Below, piece after piece: positions 19,060 to 27,356 of a DNA stretch of 45,337 nucleotides. Numbering within the stretch: position 1 is the stretch's first letter; each line of letters begins with the position of its first letter. Source of the stretch: an uncultured Flavobacteriales bacterium (lineage in GTDB: Bacteria; Bacteroidota; Bacteroidia; UBA10329). Under the pieces are notes generated by a model. The model saw nothing but the letters and a program-made list of their open reading frames with translations. It did no database searches and was not told the DNA's origin. A program made the position numbers and the translations under genes. The stretch covers positions 1-45,337 of the forward strand of contig CALCGD010000165.1 of assembly GCA_937900875.1 (NCBI GenBank). The letters run 5' to 3'.

Positions 19060-22000
19060 TTATTCGATCAGCACAAATGGGAATGAATGTTCGTCATTGT
19101 TTGTACGCAACTTGAGGACGTAAGATCCCCTAACAAGTTGCGTCAAATCGAACCGGTTATTGTTTATCCCTGGAGATAATTGAATCTGTTGATCAAGAAC
19201 AAGTTTACCCGTTGCGTCCAAAACCCAGCAACTTACCGCTCGATTCTCAGCCGAATAAACAGCCAATTCTATCCAATCGCTAGCTGGGTTTGGATAAACC
19301 ATGGCCTGAAGATCATTGGTCAATTCACTAATTCCAACATTAACACTAGATCCCAAAATGATGCTATCAGTACATCCATAAACATTGGTAACCCATAGCG
19401 TAACGTTATATGCTCCATTACTGGTAAAAACGTGTATTGGGCTTTGCTCCGAGCTAAAGTTATTTGGTCCAGAATTTGGGTCTCCGAAGTTCCATGACCA
19501 ACTATCAGCAAAAATTGAGTTGTCTGCAAATTGCACTGTATCGCTTCCTGTTTCAGGATTTATTTCATAATTGTGGAAATTGGCGACTGGCGATGGATTC
19601 ACCACGACCTGACTAGCAATTGATAAGGAATCATTTCCGTTTCCAGCATAAACCCATAATGTTACATCATACGTTCCAGCGGTGTTATAGGTGTGAGCAG
19701 GACTCTCGGCACTTGAACCGCTACCATCTCCAAAACTCCAATAATTGGATACTGCATTTTCACTCAAATTATGAAACTGAACATTAAATGGCGCACATCC
19801 ATTGAGGGTATCAACTATAAAGTCGGCAGATAAATTTGGCGACACCGTCATGTAAGTTTGGCAAGAAACTGAACACCCTAATGAATCTTGAACATCTACG
19901 GTGGCTGTATATACACCTGCATTTTGATAGATATGCTCTACTGTTGCTCCAAAACCGAGAGAGCCATCTCCAAACGACCAGTAATATTCAAAAGGCGCTA
20001 ATCCACCTGTGGTAACTTCAACTTCGAAATACGTAGGCTGTCCAGACACAAATGAATCTGCGGAACAAATAATTTCTGGAGGTGGAATAACCGTAACTGG
20101 AATAGAATTAGAAACAGCAATTTCTCCTGTTGCGCATCCGAGTGAAGAAGTTACTTCGCAGACTACTTCATCTCCATTAAGCAACTGATTGGTAGTGAAA
20201 ACAGGGCCAGATCCGCCAGCTGGAGTTCCATTAATTAACCAAGTATAAGTTGGAGTTGGGCCAACATTTTCAGCAGTAGCTGTAAATGTCACTTCGGTTA
20301 GTTCGCAAACAGTATTGGTTGTGTCTGCAAATTGTGTTTGAATTGCTGTTGAAGGAAGCACTATAGAATCAACCACAATCATAATTGTATCCGTAAAAGA
20401 TTGACCACAGCATTCTGTTTCTGTTGTGAGCGTTAATTGATAAACCCCAGCAGAATCCCAAACAACACCAAGCAAATCGTAATAGTTAGGACCGTTGTAA
20501 ACAACCGTGTCTCCAACAACATTGTTTAGGGTCCAGATGTAATTGTTTGCAGAAATAGAACTATTAAAATCGGAGATATCTCCAACACAAAGCTCCGTAG
20601 GACCAGTTTGAATCTGTGGATCTAATGCTGGAACCACCGCATGAATATCTATGTAATCTGTATATGTAAATGCGATGCCATTAACGACTAATGTAAAAGT
20701 CTTAAACCCGGGAGTAGTAAAATGCGCCACTGCGTCCTGACCTAAGGCTGTTGACGGTATAGATCCGGCACCAAAGAACCATTGAAGGGTTCCGGTAGCG
20801 TCTGTACTAAAGGTGACAGGCGCATTTGTACAGCCTCCAAATTCAACATTTACAATTGGCTGCGAGAGACCATAAATATTTTGCAAAATCATAGGCTGTC
20901 CTCCTGGTCGCTGATACAATTCATCAGAAATACCATTAGAACCTGTTCCTCCCTGACCACCAGCACCTCCTGTACCACCATCACCCCCACTGCCGCCTGC
21001 ACCGATATCACATGCGATAAAAAGCGCCCCACCTTCTCCTCCAGGACCTCCCATACCACCGTCACCACCAACACCCCCAGGACCTCCGAATCCAGCAAAA
21101 CTTGATTGCATTTCACAATCCTTCATCACACCATTAAAACCGTTATCCCAAACGAAAACACCGAAAGAGCCACCAGCTCCTTGTCCTCCTCCTCCCCCGA
21201 GGCCACCACCTCCACCTTCACCACCACCAGCGCCACCAGCACCAGAACCATTGCTATTGGACGGAATTGTATCTGCAGAAATGAAGGGCGGTATTTCAGG
21301 AATGGCAAACCACAAAATGCCTCCTTGAGAGCCGCCTCCGCCTCCGCCTCCGCCTCCTGAAGCAGTTCCGCCAACTAAACCAGCAGTTCCAGCGCCAGGC
21401 GCAAAAAAGCCACCACCAAAAGCAAATCCACCTGGAACCCCAGGTAATCCAGGAACTCCATCTGCTCCATCTCCACCAAATTCACCATCATTTGCTTGTG
21501 TGCGATCGCATTGAGTAGATATTACGGTTGTAAATATTTCTTGACCTCCAGTTCCAGCGTATCCCGCTCCAGGTCCTTGTCCACTTTCCCCGTCATAACC
21601 AGGAAAAGCCTCCCCTCCAGCAGGAAATACATACGTGCCTCTTTCTCCTCCCCAGCCTCCTTCACCACCCATATTACTTCCAGGAAACGAACAACATCCG
21701 CCTAAACCACCATGTCTATTGCCTCCAGCATCTTCCTCACCAGGTTGGCCATTCTCACCTGCTGAACCTGCTGGCCCCGCAGACCCAGGAGACCCAGGAC
21801 TTCCATTTCCTCCATTACCGGCAATAATCTTGCAGCGAACTATGTCATAGTCAGCGCAGTTATTGAGGTAAAGACCATATGTAGTCACACCCTGACCTAA
21901 AGCATTTGCAGTACGAATTGTTAAATCTTGCAGCCTAAAATTGGATTGCCCCAAGCATAAAACCGCAATTAACCTTGGCGGGCCGAGCTGGACATTACTT

Positions 22001-22380
22001 GGGTCTCTAAATAGGGTTGTTACAGAAGAGTTGTCCTTTATCCAATTACCATTAAATCCGCCAATTAATTGAGCATTACTTGGGATAACCAACTCTTGGG
22101 TAAGTACATATGTACCAGATTGCAGGTAAATTTTGTCAGAGTTACCCCCAAGCATCGAAATGCCGGTAAGCAAATCAACTGGGTCGTCAGATTCACCGCT
22201 GGAGCTTGAAGAACCAGTAACCGCAACGTAAATCACATCAGAAAAATCCTGGCTACCCAATCCCGTACATGTTTGAGCCAAAGCAGGTTGGCTCAAAAAC
22301 AGGACTATCAATGACAACAAAAAAGCTAGTGCTTTATTCAACTTGATTTCAAATATTTTATCGCGCATAAAAAATGCCAT
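19060..22380 (-). CDS. Large secreted protein: beta-helix-like start, collagen-like Gly repeats, PKD domains, T9SS type A sorting domain
   Basis: 1106 residues. Signal peptide ends at QPALAQ; the MRDKIF codon at 22368 is an equally good start. Residues about 45-180 match the paralogue's beta-helix-like start (IYVAVTGSSSSSGE, IYLQSGTYVL, LIGGFNGNWIKD, YGLYLNNCADYDI). Gly-rich collagen-like stretch at about 182-485 with GxP and GGxGG units, interrupted near 402-425 by GSFGVFVWDNGFNG. PKD-type domains lie near 787-830, 875-912 and 957-998 (SFGDG, NFGDPNSGP). The C-terminus (VYPNPASDWIEL, LDATGKLVLD) is a type A sorting domain, not CHU_C. It is the first gene of the three-gene unit. The upstream gap of about 200 bases should hold its promoter, but I could not read a clear minus-strand -7 box. 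Confidence 0.88.
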   Translation of the reverse strand: MAFFMRDKIFEIKLNKALAFLLSLIVLFLSQPALAQTCTGLGSQDFSDVIYVAVTGSSSSSGESDDPVDLLTGISMLGGNSDKIYLQSGTYVLTQELVIPSNAQLIGGFNGNWIKDNSSVTTLFRDPSNVQLGPPRLIAVLCLGQSNFRLQDLTIRTANALGQGVTTYGLYLNNCADYDIVRCKIIAGNGGNGSPGSPGSAGPAGSAGENGQPGEEDAGGNRHGGLGGCCSFPGSNMGGEGGWGGERGTYVFPAGGEAFPGYDGESGQGPGAGYAGTGGQEIFTTVISTQCDRTQANDGEFGGDGADGVPGLPGVPGGFAFGGGFFAPGAGTAGLVGGTASGGGGGGGGGSQGGILWFAIPEIPPFISADTIPSNSNGSGAGGAGGGEGGGGGLGGGGGQGAGGSFGVFVWDNGFNGVMKDCEMQSSFAGFGGPGGVGGDGGMGGPGGEGGALFIACDIGAGGSGGDGGTGGAGGQGGTGSNGISDELYQRPGGQPMILQNIYGLSQPIVNVEFGGCTNAPVTFSTDATGTLQWFFGAGSIPSTALGQDAVAHFTTPGFKTFTLVVNGIAFTYTDYIDIHAVVPALDPQIQTGPTELCVGDISDFNSSISANNYIWTLNNVVGDTVVYNGPNYYDLLGVVWDSAGVYQLTLTTETECCGQSFTDTIMIVVDSIVLPSTAIQTQFADTTNTVCELTEVTFTATAENVGPTPTYTWLINGTPAGGSGPVFTTNQLLNGDEVVCEVTSSLGCATGEIAVSNSIPVTVIPPPEIICSADSFVSGQPTYFEVEVTTGGLAPFEYYWSFGDGSLGFGATVEHIYQNAGVYTATVDVQDSLGCSVSCQTYMTVSPNLSADFIVDTLNGCAPFNVQFHNLSENAVSNYWSFGDGSGSSAESPAHTYNTAGTYDVTLWVYAGNGNDSLSIASQVVVNPSPVANFHNYEINPETGSDTVQFADNSIFADSWSWNFGDPNSGPNNFSSEQSPIHVFTSNGAYNVTLWVTNVYGCTDSIILGSSVNVGISELTNDLQAMVYPNPASDWIELAVYSAENRAVSCWVLDATGKLVLDQQIQLSPGINNNRFDLTQLVRGSYVLKLRTNNDEHSFPFVLIE

Positions 22381-22560
22381 CGCAAGTTCGTTAAACCATA
22401 TAGTCTATGCAAATTCAATTAAGAACAATTAGACCAATGTTATTAACGCAGAAAAAAAACAGCCGTTGCCAAACGAATAAATTATCTGAAAGGGGTCTTT
22501 CCAAAATCCAATATTCGTTTTGAGTATTGATTTTATCAGAGATATCCCTACTCAATTTCT

Positions 22561-22568
22561 TAAGTTTG
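22561..22568 (+). promoter_or_regulatory. Possible -7 element for the GGGPS-to-Nramp operon
   Basis: TAAGTTTG is an exact TAnnTTTG box, 11 bases before the ATG at 22580. No TTG sits at the usual 17-23 base distance upstream, so the call rests on one element. If it is right, the transcript has a leader of only a few bases. The rest of the gap 22381-22560 is A/T-rich and shows no other feature I can support. Confidence 0.4.
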
Positions 22569-22579
22569 CAATCTGAATT

Positions 22580-23314
22580 ATGGAAGTCCTCAACCATCTC
22601 TACAAAGCAAAAGCAGAACAGCGCAAGCTTTTCTCTCTACTCATCGACCCTGACGAAACAAGTTCAAACGGGTTAGAACGAACGGTTATTTCCGCTCAAG
22701 ACGCAGGAGTTGACATGCTATTTGTAGGTGGGAGTTTGCTGGTAAGTAATTCACTTTTTGATTGCGTTCAAATCATCAAGGCCAATTGCAATATTCCAGT
22801 TGTTCTTTTCCCTGGAGATAATATGCAGGTGGTTCCGAATGCGGACGCTATTCTTCTTTTATCGGTGATTTCTGGCAGAAATGCAGAAATGTTGATTGGA
22901 AAACATGTAGTTGCTGCTCCGCGATTGAAAAACAGTGGATTGGAGATTATTCCAACTGGTTATATGTTAATTGACAGCGGAAGACCAACTACGGCTTCCT
23001 ATATGAGCAACACCAATCCCTTGCCGCACGACAAGGATGATATTGCAGCTTGCACAGCAATGGCTGGTGAAATGCTTGGACTAAAAACCATCTTTATGGA
23101 CGGTGGAAGTGGTGCTCAAAATGCCGTTTCCGCAAGTATGATTAAGCGAGTTTCTGACCACGTAGATGTGCCCATTATTGTTGGTGGAGGATTGAGGACA
23201 CCCGAAATGGCACGAGAGCGTTTTGATGCGGGAGCAACCGTTGTAGTTGTGGGAAATGCCATTGAACAAAATGGCTCATTGCTTGCTGAAATGGCAAGCG
23301 TTTCAAAACAGTAA
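22580..23314 (+). CDS. Geranylgeranylglyceryl/heptaprenylglyceryl phosphate synthase family protein
   Basis: A 244-residue TIM-barrel prenyltransferase that joins a polyprenyl diphosphate to sn-glycerol-1-phosphate. Motifs: SLLIDPDETS near the start, GGSLLVSN, PVVLFPGDNMQV, the phosphate-binding DGGSGAQNAVS, and IIVGGGLRTPE with VVVVGNAIEQNG at the end. The family makes archaeal ether lipids, and a separate bacterial group (group II) occurs widely in Bacteroidota, where its role is less clear. Prenyl chain length cannot be told from sequence by eye. First gene of a plus-strand unit whose next gene starts after 3 bases. The tie to thiamine genes is positional. Confidence 0.92.
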   Translation: MEVLNHLYKAKAEQRKLFSLLIDPDETSSNGLERTVISAQDAGVDMLFVGGSLLVSNSLFDCVQIIKANCNIPVVLFPGDNMQVVPNADAILLLSVISGRNAEMLIGKHVVAAPRLKNSGLEIIPTGYMLIDSGRPTTASYMSNTNPLPHDKDDIAACTAMAGEMLGLKTIFMDGGSGAQNAVSASMIKRVSDHVDVPIIVGGGLRTPEMARERFDAGATVVVVGNAIEQNGSLLAEMASVSKQ

Positions 23315-23317
23315 TTC

Positions 23318-23593
23318 ATGAAAGTGACTTTGGAAATTACCATGTATCCATTAACCGATGGGTACAAGGAAGCTGTAAAAGATTTTCTTCGAAGATTGAA
23401 TAAATGTGAGAACATTGAAGTCATCACCAACGGAGTAAGCACGCAGGTTTTTGGTGAATATGATGCTGTGATGAAGGCATATTCCGACTCATTGAAGCCA
23501 TCGATGGAATCTGGAGTTGCGATTGCAGCTGTTTCCAAGATTATCAATAGTCATTTGCCGCCCGACCGTTGGGATACGAGTCAATGGAGTTAA
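23318..23593 (+). CDS. Thiamine-binding MTH1187/YkoF-like protein
   Basis: A 91-residue protein of the MTH1187/YqgV-YkoF superfamily. It starts with the beta strand KVTLEITMYPLTDGYKEAV, then FLRRLNKCENIEVITNGVSTQVFGEYD, which contains the characteristic STQVFGEYD motif, and ends with the second strand SGVAIAAVSKII. Family members bind thiamine or hydroxymethylpyrimidine and often sit beside thiamine transporters. Here the next gene is a PnuC-type transporter, overlapping by 10 bases, and the TPP riboswitch lies 3.8 kb downstream. A cytoplasmic carrier or sensor of thiamine is the best inference. Confidence 0.85.
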   Translation: MKVTLEITMYPLTDGYKEAVKDFLRRLNKCENIEVITNGVSTQVFGEYDAVMKAYSDSLKPSMESGVAIAAVSKIINSHLPPDRWDTSQWS

Positions 23594-24171
23594 GTTCCAT
23601 TTTGGAATATGCGGCCATTGGATTGGCCATTGCTTACGTAATTCTTGCAGCCAAAGAGAGTATTTGGTGTTGGTATCCAGCATTTGTTAGCTCAGGCATT
23701 TACGTTTACCTCACCTATTCAGCTAGCCTCATTGGCGAATCGTTCATCAGCGTATTTTATGTAGTGATGGCCGTATATGGTTGGTGGCAATGGAAATTCG
23801 GAAATCGAAAGGATGGTAAATTGAACATTGCCGAATGGCACACCACACATCACGTTAGAGCAATTTTGTTGGGATTTGTTTTTGCAGGCGCACTCGGCAA
23901 GGGATTCGAACTGATTTTTGATTCGGCCATGCCGTATTTAGATGCGTTTACCACTTCATTTAGTCTTATTGCTACGTTTATGGTTACGCGTAAAATTCTG
24001 TCCAATTGGATTTATTGGATTGTAATAGACGCCTTCAACATTTACCTCTATTGGAGCAGGGGTTTAGAACCAACTGCTGGACTTTACGCTGTGTACACTA
24101 TCCTTGCATTGGTCGGATTTATTAGTTGGTACAAAGAATGGAAAGTAGAGCGAAGATTTTTGCATGCGTAG
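23584..24171 (+). CDS. PnuC-family vitamin transporter (probably thiamine, PnuT-like)
   Basis: A 195-residue membrane protein with about seven helices. Start chosen at MELSSILEYAAIG (23584); an upstream start at 23569 would lengthen the overlap with the thiamine-binding gene. PnuC features: WCWYPAFVSSGIYVYLTYSASL, the WWQWKFG segment, and the late NWIYWIVIDAFNIYLYWSRG. PnuC proteins facilitate uptake of nicotinamide riboside, thiamine (PnuT) or riboflavin, trapped by a partner kinase. The neighbouring thiamine-binding gene and TPP-controlled receptor favour thiamine. The NadR-like kinase next door leaves nicotinamide riboside possible. Confidence 0.85.
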   Translation: MELSSILEYAAIGLAIAYVILAAKESIWCWYPAFVSSGIYVYLTYSASLIGESFISVFYVVMAVYGWWQWKFGNRKDGKLNIAEWHTTHHVRAILLGFVFAGALGKGFELIFDSAMPYLDAFTTSFSLIATFMVTRKILSNWIYWIVIDAFNIYLYWSRGLEPTAGLYAVYTILALVGFISWYKEWKVERRFLHA

Positions 24172-24665
24172 GCCCTGAAAGCTCAGGTAAAACCACCTTA
24201 TGCAATCAGCTTGCTCACCATTTTGGCGGAGCCGTTGTCCCTGAATTTTCGAGAGAATACTTGAACAATAGGCAAGACAAATACGAACCTTACGATTTAC
24301 TTACAATCGCTAAAAAGCAACTTGAGCTAGAGAATCGAATCATCTCAGAAAATGATCAACCCGTTTTTTGCGACACGGATATCCTGGTAGTGATGGTCTG
24401 GCATCAATTCAAATACCGAAAGCGAAACAAGGAAATTGAAAAGCTTTTTGACCTTCAGCAACCCAGAAAGTACCTTCTCACTTATCCTGATTTGAAATGG
24501 GAACCAGACCCATTGCGCGAAAATCCGAATGACCTGCTAGCAATTTTTCGACTATTCGAGATTTCGCTCAAAACAATCGGAGCTGATTATCGAGTGATTA
24601 AAGGCCATGATGAAATACGATTGACCAATGCTATTGAGGCGGTTAATCAATTGAAATTGAATTAA
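24138..24665 (+). CDS. NadR-like P-loop kinase (candidate thiamine or nicotinamide riboside kinase)
   Basis: A 175-residue AAA_28/NadR C-terminal-domain protein. I start at the ATG 24138 (MESRAKIFACVG); a TTG at 24126 would add four residues. Walker A is GPESSGKTTL near residue 12. Then come VVPEFSREYLNN, VFCDTDILVVMVWHQF (the Walker B-like segment of nucleoside kinases) and YLLTYPDLKWEPDPLRENP. In NadR this domain phosphorylates nicotinamide riboside and traps it after PnuC uptake. Here the gene overlaps the transporter by 34 bases, so the pair is translationally linked. Given the thiamine context, its real substrate may be thiamine; no residue visible to me decides this. Confidence 0.85.
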   Translation: MESRAKIFACVGPESSGKTTLCNQLAHHFGGAVVPEFSREYLNNRQDKYEPYDLLTIAKKQLELENRIISENDQPVFCDTDILVVMVWHQFKYRKRNKEIEKLFDLQQPRKYLLTYPDLKWEPDPLRENPNDLLAIFRLFEISLKTIGADYRVIKGHDEIRLTNAIEAVNQLKLN

Positions 24666-24674
24666 TTTGGTTGC

Positions 24675-26063
24675 ATGAGTTTTTCATCAACCATAGAAAA
24701 AACCTTTAAAACCCTACTCCCAGCACCATTTACCATAGCGGTGGTTCTTACCATTCTCACCATGGTGTTGGCATATACACTAACCAGCTCAGATTCAACT
24801 GGAATTGATAGAGTTGCCGAGGTTTTTGGGTTTTGGGAAAATGGGCTTTGGAACGGCCCATTGTTAGTGTTCGCCATGCAAATGATGCTGATGTTAGTCC
24901 TCGGGCATACATTGGCCCTAACCAAACCAGTTGATGCCATTATTAGCTACGCAACTCGATTTTGCAACAACACAGCAAATGCAGCAGCCATTGTTACTTT
25001 TCTTACCGTAATTGTTGCTCTTTTTAATTGGGGATTAGGACTAATATTCGGAGCAATTTTGGCCCGAAAAGTGGGTGAACATGCTGCCAAAAACAGCCTT
25101 GATTTGAACTACCCGCTTATTGGTGCGGCAGGTTATTCTGGATTGATGGTTTGGCATGGTGGCATATCTGGTTCAGCCCCGATTAAAGTGGCAGAAGAAG
25201 GACACATAACTTCTTTAATGTCAAGCATTGTGTCGCCAGAGCAATTGCAACTTTTACCAGACCCCGTCTCATTTTCCGAAACTGTTTTCAGTTCAATGAA
25301 CTTGACCGCGACCCTTCTCATTATCGTTGTGCTACCAATCTTTATGTTCTTTCTTGGAAAACGTTCTAAATCAGGAGCTTTTCTCCCTTTGAACAAACCA
25401 GAATTAGCATTGGAAACCGTTGATATTACGGGCGCGGAAAAATTAGATTACTCCAAATTTTTTGGATCAACCATAGGCGGAATCATCAGCCTGTATTGCG
25501 CCTACTTGGCTTTCAATATTTTCCCTGAAAAAGGATTTGGATTCATAAATCCTAATTACATAAATCTCTTACTGTTAGGATTGTGCCTGTTACTTCACCG
25601 CAGCTTTTTCAAGTTCCTCAAAGCAATTGACCAAGCCATCGGTGGCGCATCTGGAATTCTTATTCAATTTCCGTTGTATTTCGGAATAATGGGCATCATG
25701 AACAGCTCGGGATTAGTTCAATTATTCTCAGACTTTTTCGTGAGTATTTCTAACGAAACAACCTTTCCTATTTTCACTTTTATAAGTGCTGGTGTTGTAA
25801 ATATTTTCGTGCCTAGCGGTGGTGGCCAATGGGGTGTGCAAGGACCAATAATCCTACAAGCAGCGTCCGAATTAGGAGTTAGCATTCCCAAAAGCATAAT
25901 GGCGTTGGCTTATGGCGATCAACTTACCAATATGCTTCAGCCATTCTGGGCATTACCGCTTCTTGGAATTACAGGCTTAAAAGCCAAGGAAATTCTTCCC
26001 TATACGGTTGCCTTAATGGGAGTTGGAATTGTGCTTTTCGTTTCTGTACTGCTGATTTTTTAA
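24675..26063 (+). CDS. AtoE-type short-chain fatty acid transporter family protein
   Basis: A 462-residue membrane protein with about 10-12 helices, of the AtoE family (short-chain fatty acid uptake in E. coli). Conserved stretches: PAPFTIAVVLTILTMVLAY, FWENGLWNGPLLVFAMQMML, GHTLA, FNWGLGLIFGA, GYSGLMVWHGGISGSAPI, FVPSGGGQWGVQGPI and YGDQLTNMLQPFWALPLLG. Start is the ATG 10 bases after the kinase stop. It lies inside the thiamine-type cluster, one base before the Nramp-like gene. An anionic organic substrate is expected; acetoacetate or butyrate is only a family guess. Confidence 0.88.
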   Translation: MSFSSTIEKTFKTLLPAPFTIAVVLTILTMVLAYTLTSSDSTGIDRVAEVFGFWENGLWNGPLLVFAMQMMLMLVLGHTLALTKPVDAIISYATRFCNNTANAAAIVTFLTVIVALFNWGLGLIFGAILARKVGEHAAKNSLDLNYPLIGAAGYSGLMVWHGGISGSAPIKVAEEGHITSLMSSIVSPEQLQLLPDPVSFSETVFSSMNLTATLLIIVVLPIFMFFLGKRSKSGAFLPLNKPELALETVDITGAEKLDYSKFFGSTIGGIISLYCAYLAFNIFPEKGFGFINPNYINLLLLGLCLLLHRSFFKFLKAIDQAIGGASGILIQFPLYFGIMGIMNSSGLVQLFSDFFVSISNETTFPIFTFISAGVVNIFVPSGGGQWGVQGPIILQAASELGVSIPKSIMALAYGDQLTNMLQPFWALPLLGITGLKAKEILPYTVALMGVGIVLFVSVLLIF

Positions 26064-26064
26064 A

Positions 26065-27324
26065 ATGAATTCTGAAAGATTCATCAACTTCCTAAAAACC
26101 CTTGGCCCAGGAATTCTTTTTGCAAGCACCGCAATAGGCGTGTCCCATTTGGTTCAAAGCACACGGGCTGGTGCCAATTTTGGGTTTGCCTTAGTTGGTT
26201 TTATCATTGCGGCTAACCTGTTCAAGTACCCATTTTTTGAATACGGAAGTCGGTATGCTAATGCCACCGGAGAGAGTCTGATTGATGGCTACAAACGAAT
26301 AGGAAAATGGATGCTTTGGCTCTATTTCATTATTACAATAATCAGTATGCTTTTCGTTTCAGCTGCTGTTGGCGCTGTTACTTCCGGATTTCTTCAGAAC
26401 CTATTTGGAATTACATCTTGGGGTATTTACGCCACCATTGCGCTATTTGCAATCTGTTGTGCAGTATTAATGAGCGGACGATACAGCCTTTTAGATTCCT
26501 TGATAAAAGTTATCGGAGCCGTTCTTTTGGTTTCAACACTTTTCGCATTCGTTCTGGCTCTTTTTAAAGGACCAAATCCGAAAATGCCTGATTTCATTGC
26601 ACCCAATATTTGGGATGAGGGCAGCATGCTTTTCATTATTGCCCTAATGGGTTGGATGCCAACGGCAGTTGACCTAAGCGCATGGAACAGTCTTTGGACT
26701 TTGGAACGTATCAAACAAACCGGCTACAAACCGAGCATGAAAGAAACTTTAGCTGATTTCAACTTTGGTTATATCGTATCTGCAGTTTTATCCATCTGTT
26801 TTGTAACACTTGGGGCGTTCATGCTTTACGGCACAGGAACTGAATTACCTGATAGCAGTGGCGCCTTTGCCCATTCAATTGTTGGTCTGTACACCAATTA
26901 CATTGGAGATTGGAGCTACATCATAATTGCAACCGCAGCTTTTAGCATCATGTTTGGAACTTGCATTGCCGTTTTTGATGGTTTTGCTCGAAGTTTTGAA
27001 CGAACCATTGAGCTCCTTTTTCTTCCTGATGAGGTAAATATCAGCACGAGTAAGGCATACAACTACTCACTTGCAATTATTGGAATTGGTGCGTTTCTGA
27101 TAATTTTCCTATTCGGAAACCACATGAAAACACTGGTTGATTTGGCCACTACAATCAGCTTTTTAATCGCGCCTCTAATAGCTGTTATCAACTTCAAATT
27201 AGTTACAGGAGACCACATTCAGAAGGAACATCAGCCTGCCACTTGGCTAAAAGCATTGAGTTGGCTCGGCATTTTATTTTTAACGGGATTTGCCGTTTAC
27301 TTCCTATACATCAAAATCATTTGA
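26065..27324 (+). CDS. Nramp-like transporter lacking the DPGN metal motif
   Basis: A 419-residue LeuT-fold protein of the Nramp (SLC11) superfamily with about 11 helices. The first helix aligns with Nramp TM1 (GPGILFASTAIG..., then RAGANFGFALVGFIIAANL), but the DPGN metal-binding motif is replaced by GVSH. In TM6 the usual MPH reads MPT (GWMPTAVDLSAW). The Asp and Asn ligands for manganese or iron are thus gone, leaving the Met, so transport of a classical divalent metal is doubtful. It starts one base after the AtoE stop. Its own stop codon overlaps the -33 element of the receptor promoter. Confidence 0.82.
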   Translation: MNSERFINFLKTLGPGILFASTAIGVSHLVQSTRAGANFGFALVGFIIAANLFKYPFFEYGSRYANATGESLIDGYKRIGKWMLWLYFIITIISMLFVSAAVGAVTSGFLQNLFGITSWGIYATIALFAICCAVLMSGRYSLLDSLIKVIGAVLLVSTLFAFVLALFKGPNPKMPDFIAPNIWDEGSMLFIIALMGWMPTAVDLSAWNSLWTLERIKQTGYKPSMKETLADFNFGYIVSAVLSICFVTLGAFMLYGTGTELPDSSGAFAHSIVGLYTNYIGDWSYIIIATAAFSIMFGTCIAVFDGFARSFERTIELLFLPDEVNISTSKAYNYSLAIIGIGAFLIIFLFGNHMKTLVDLATTISFLIAPLIAVINFKLVTGDHIQKEHQPATWLKALSWLGILFLTGFAVYFLYIKII

Positions 27325-27352
27325 TTCTTAAACTCTTTTCCGTTTAACTTTG
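27321..27352 (+). promoter_or_regulatory. Promoter for the TPP-controlled TonB receptor
   Basis: TTG at 27321-27323, 21 bases, then TAACTTTG at 27345-27352: an exact match to the Bacteroidota -33/-7 consensus. The -33 TTG overlaps the Nramp stop codon (27322-27324). Transcription should start about 5-8 bases after 27352, almost exactly where the riboswitch aptamer begins. Confidence 0.8.
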
Positions 27353-27356
27353 CCGC

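Noticed and set aside
23116-23547. 143-residue minus-strand frame across GGGPS and the thiamine-binding gene
   Set aside because: Both plus-strand genes are complete families here; the antisense frame has no domain or start signal.
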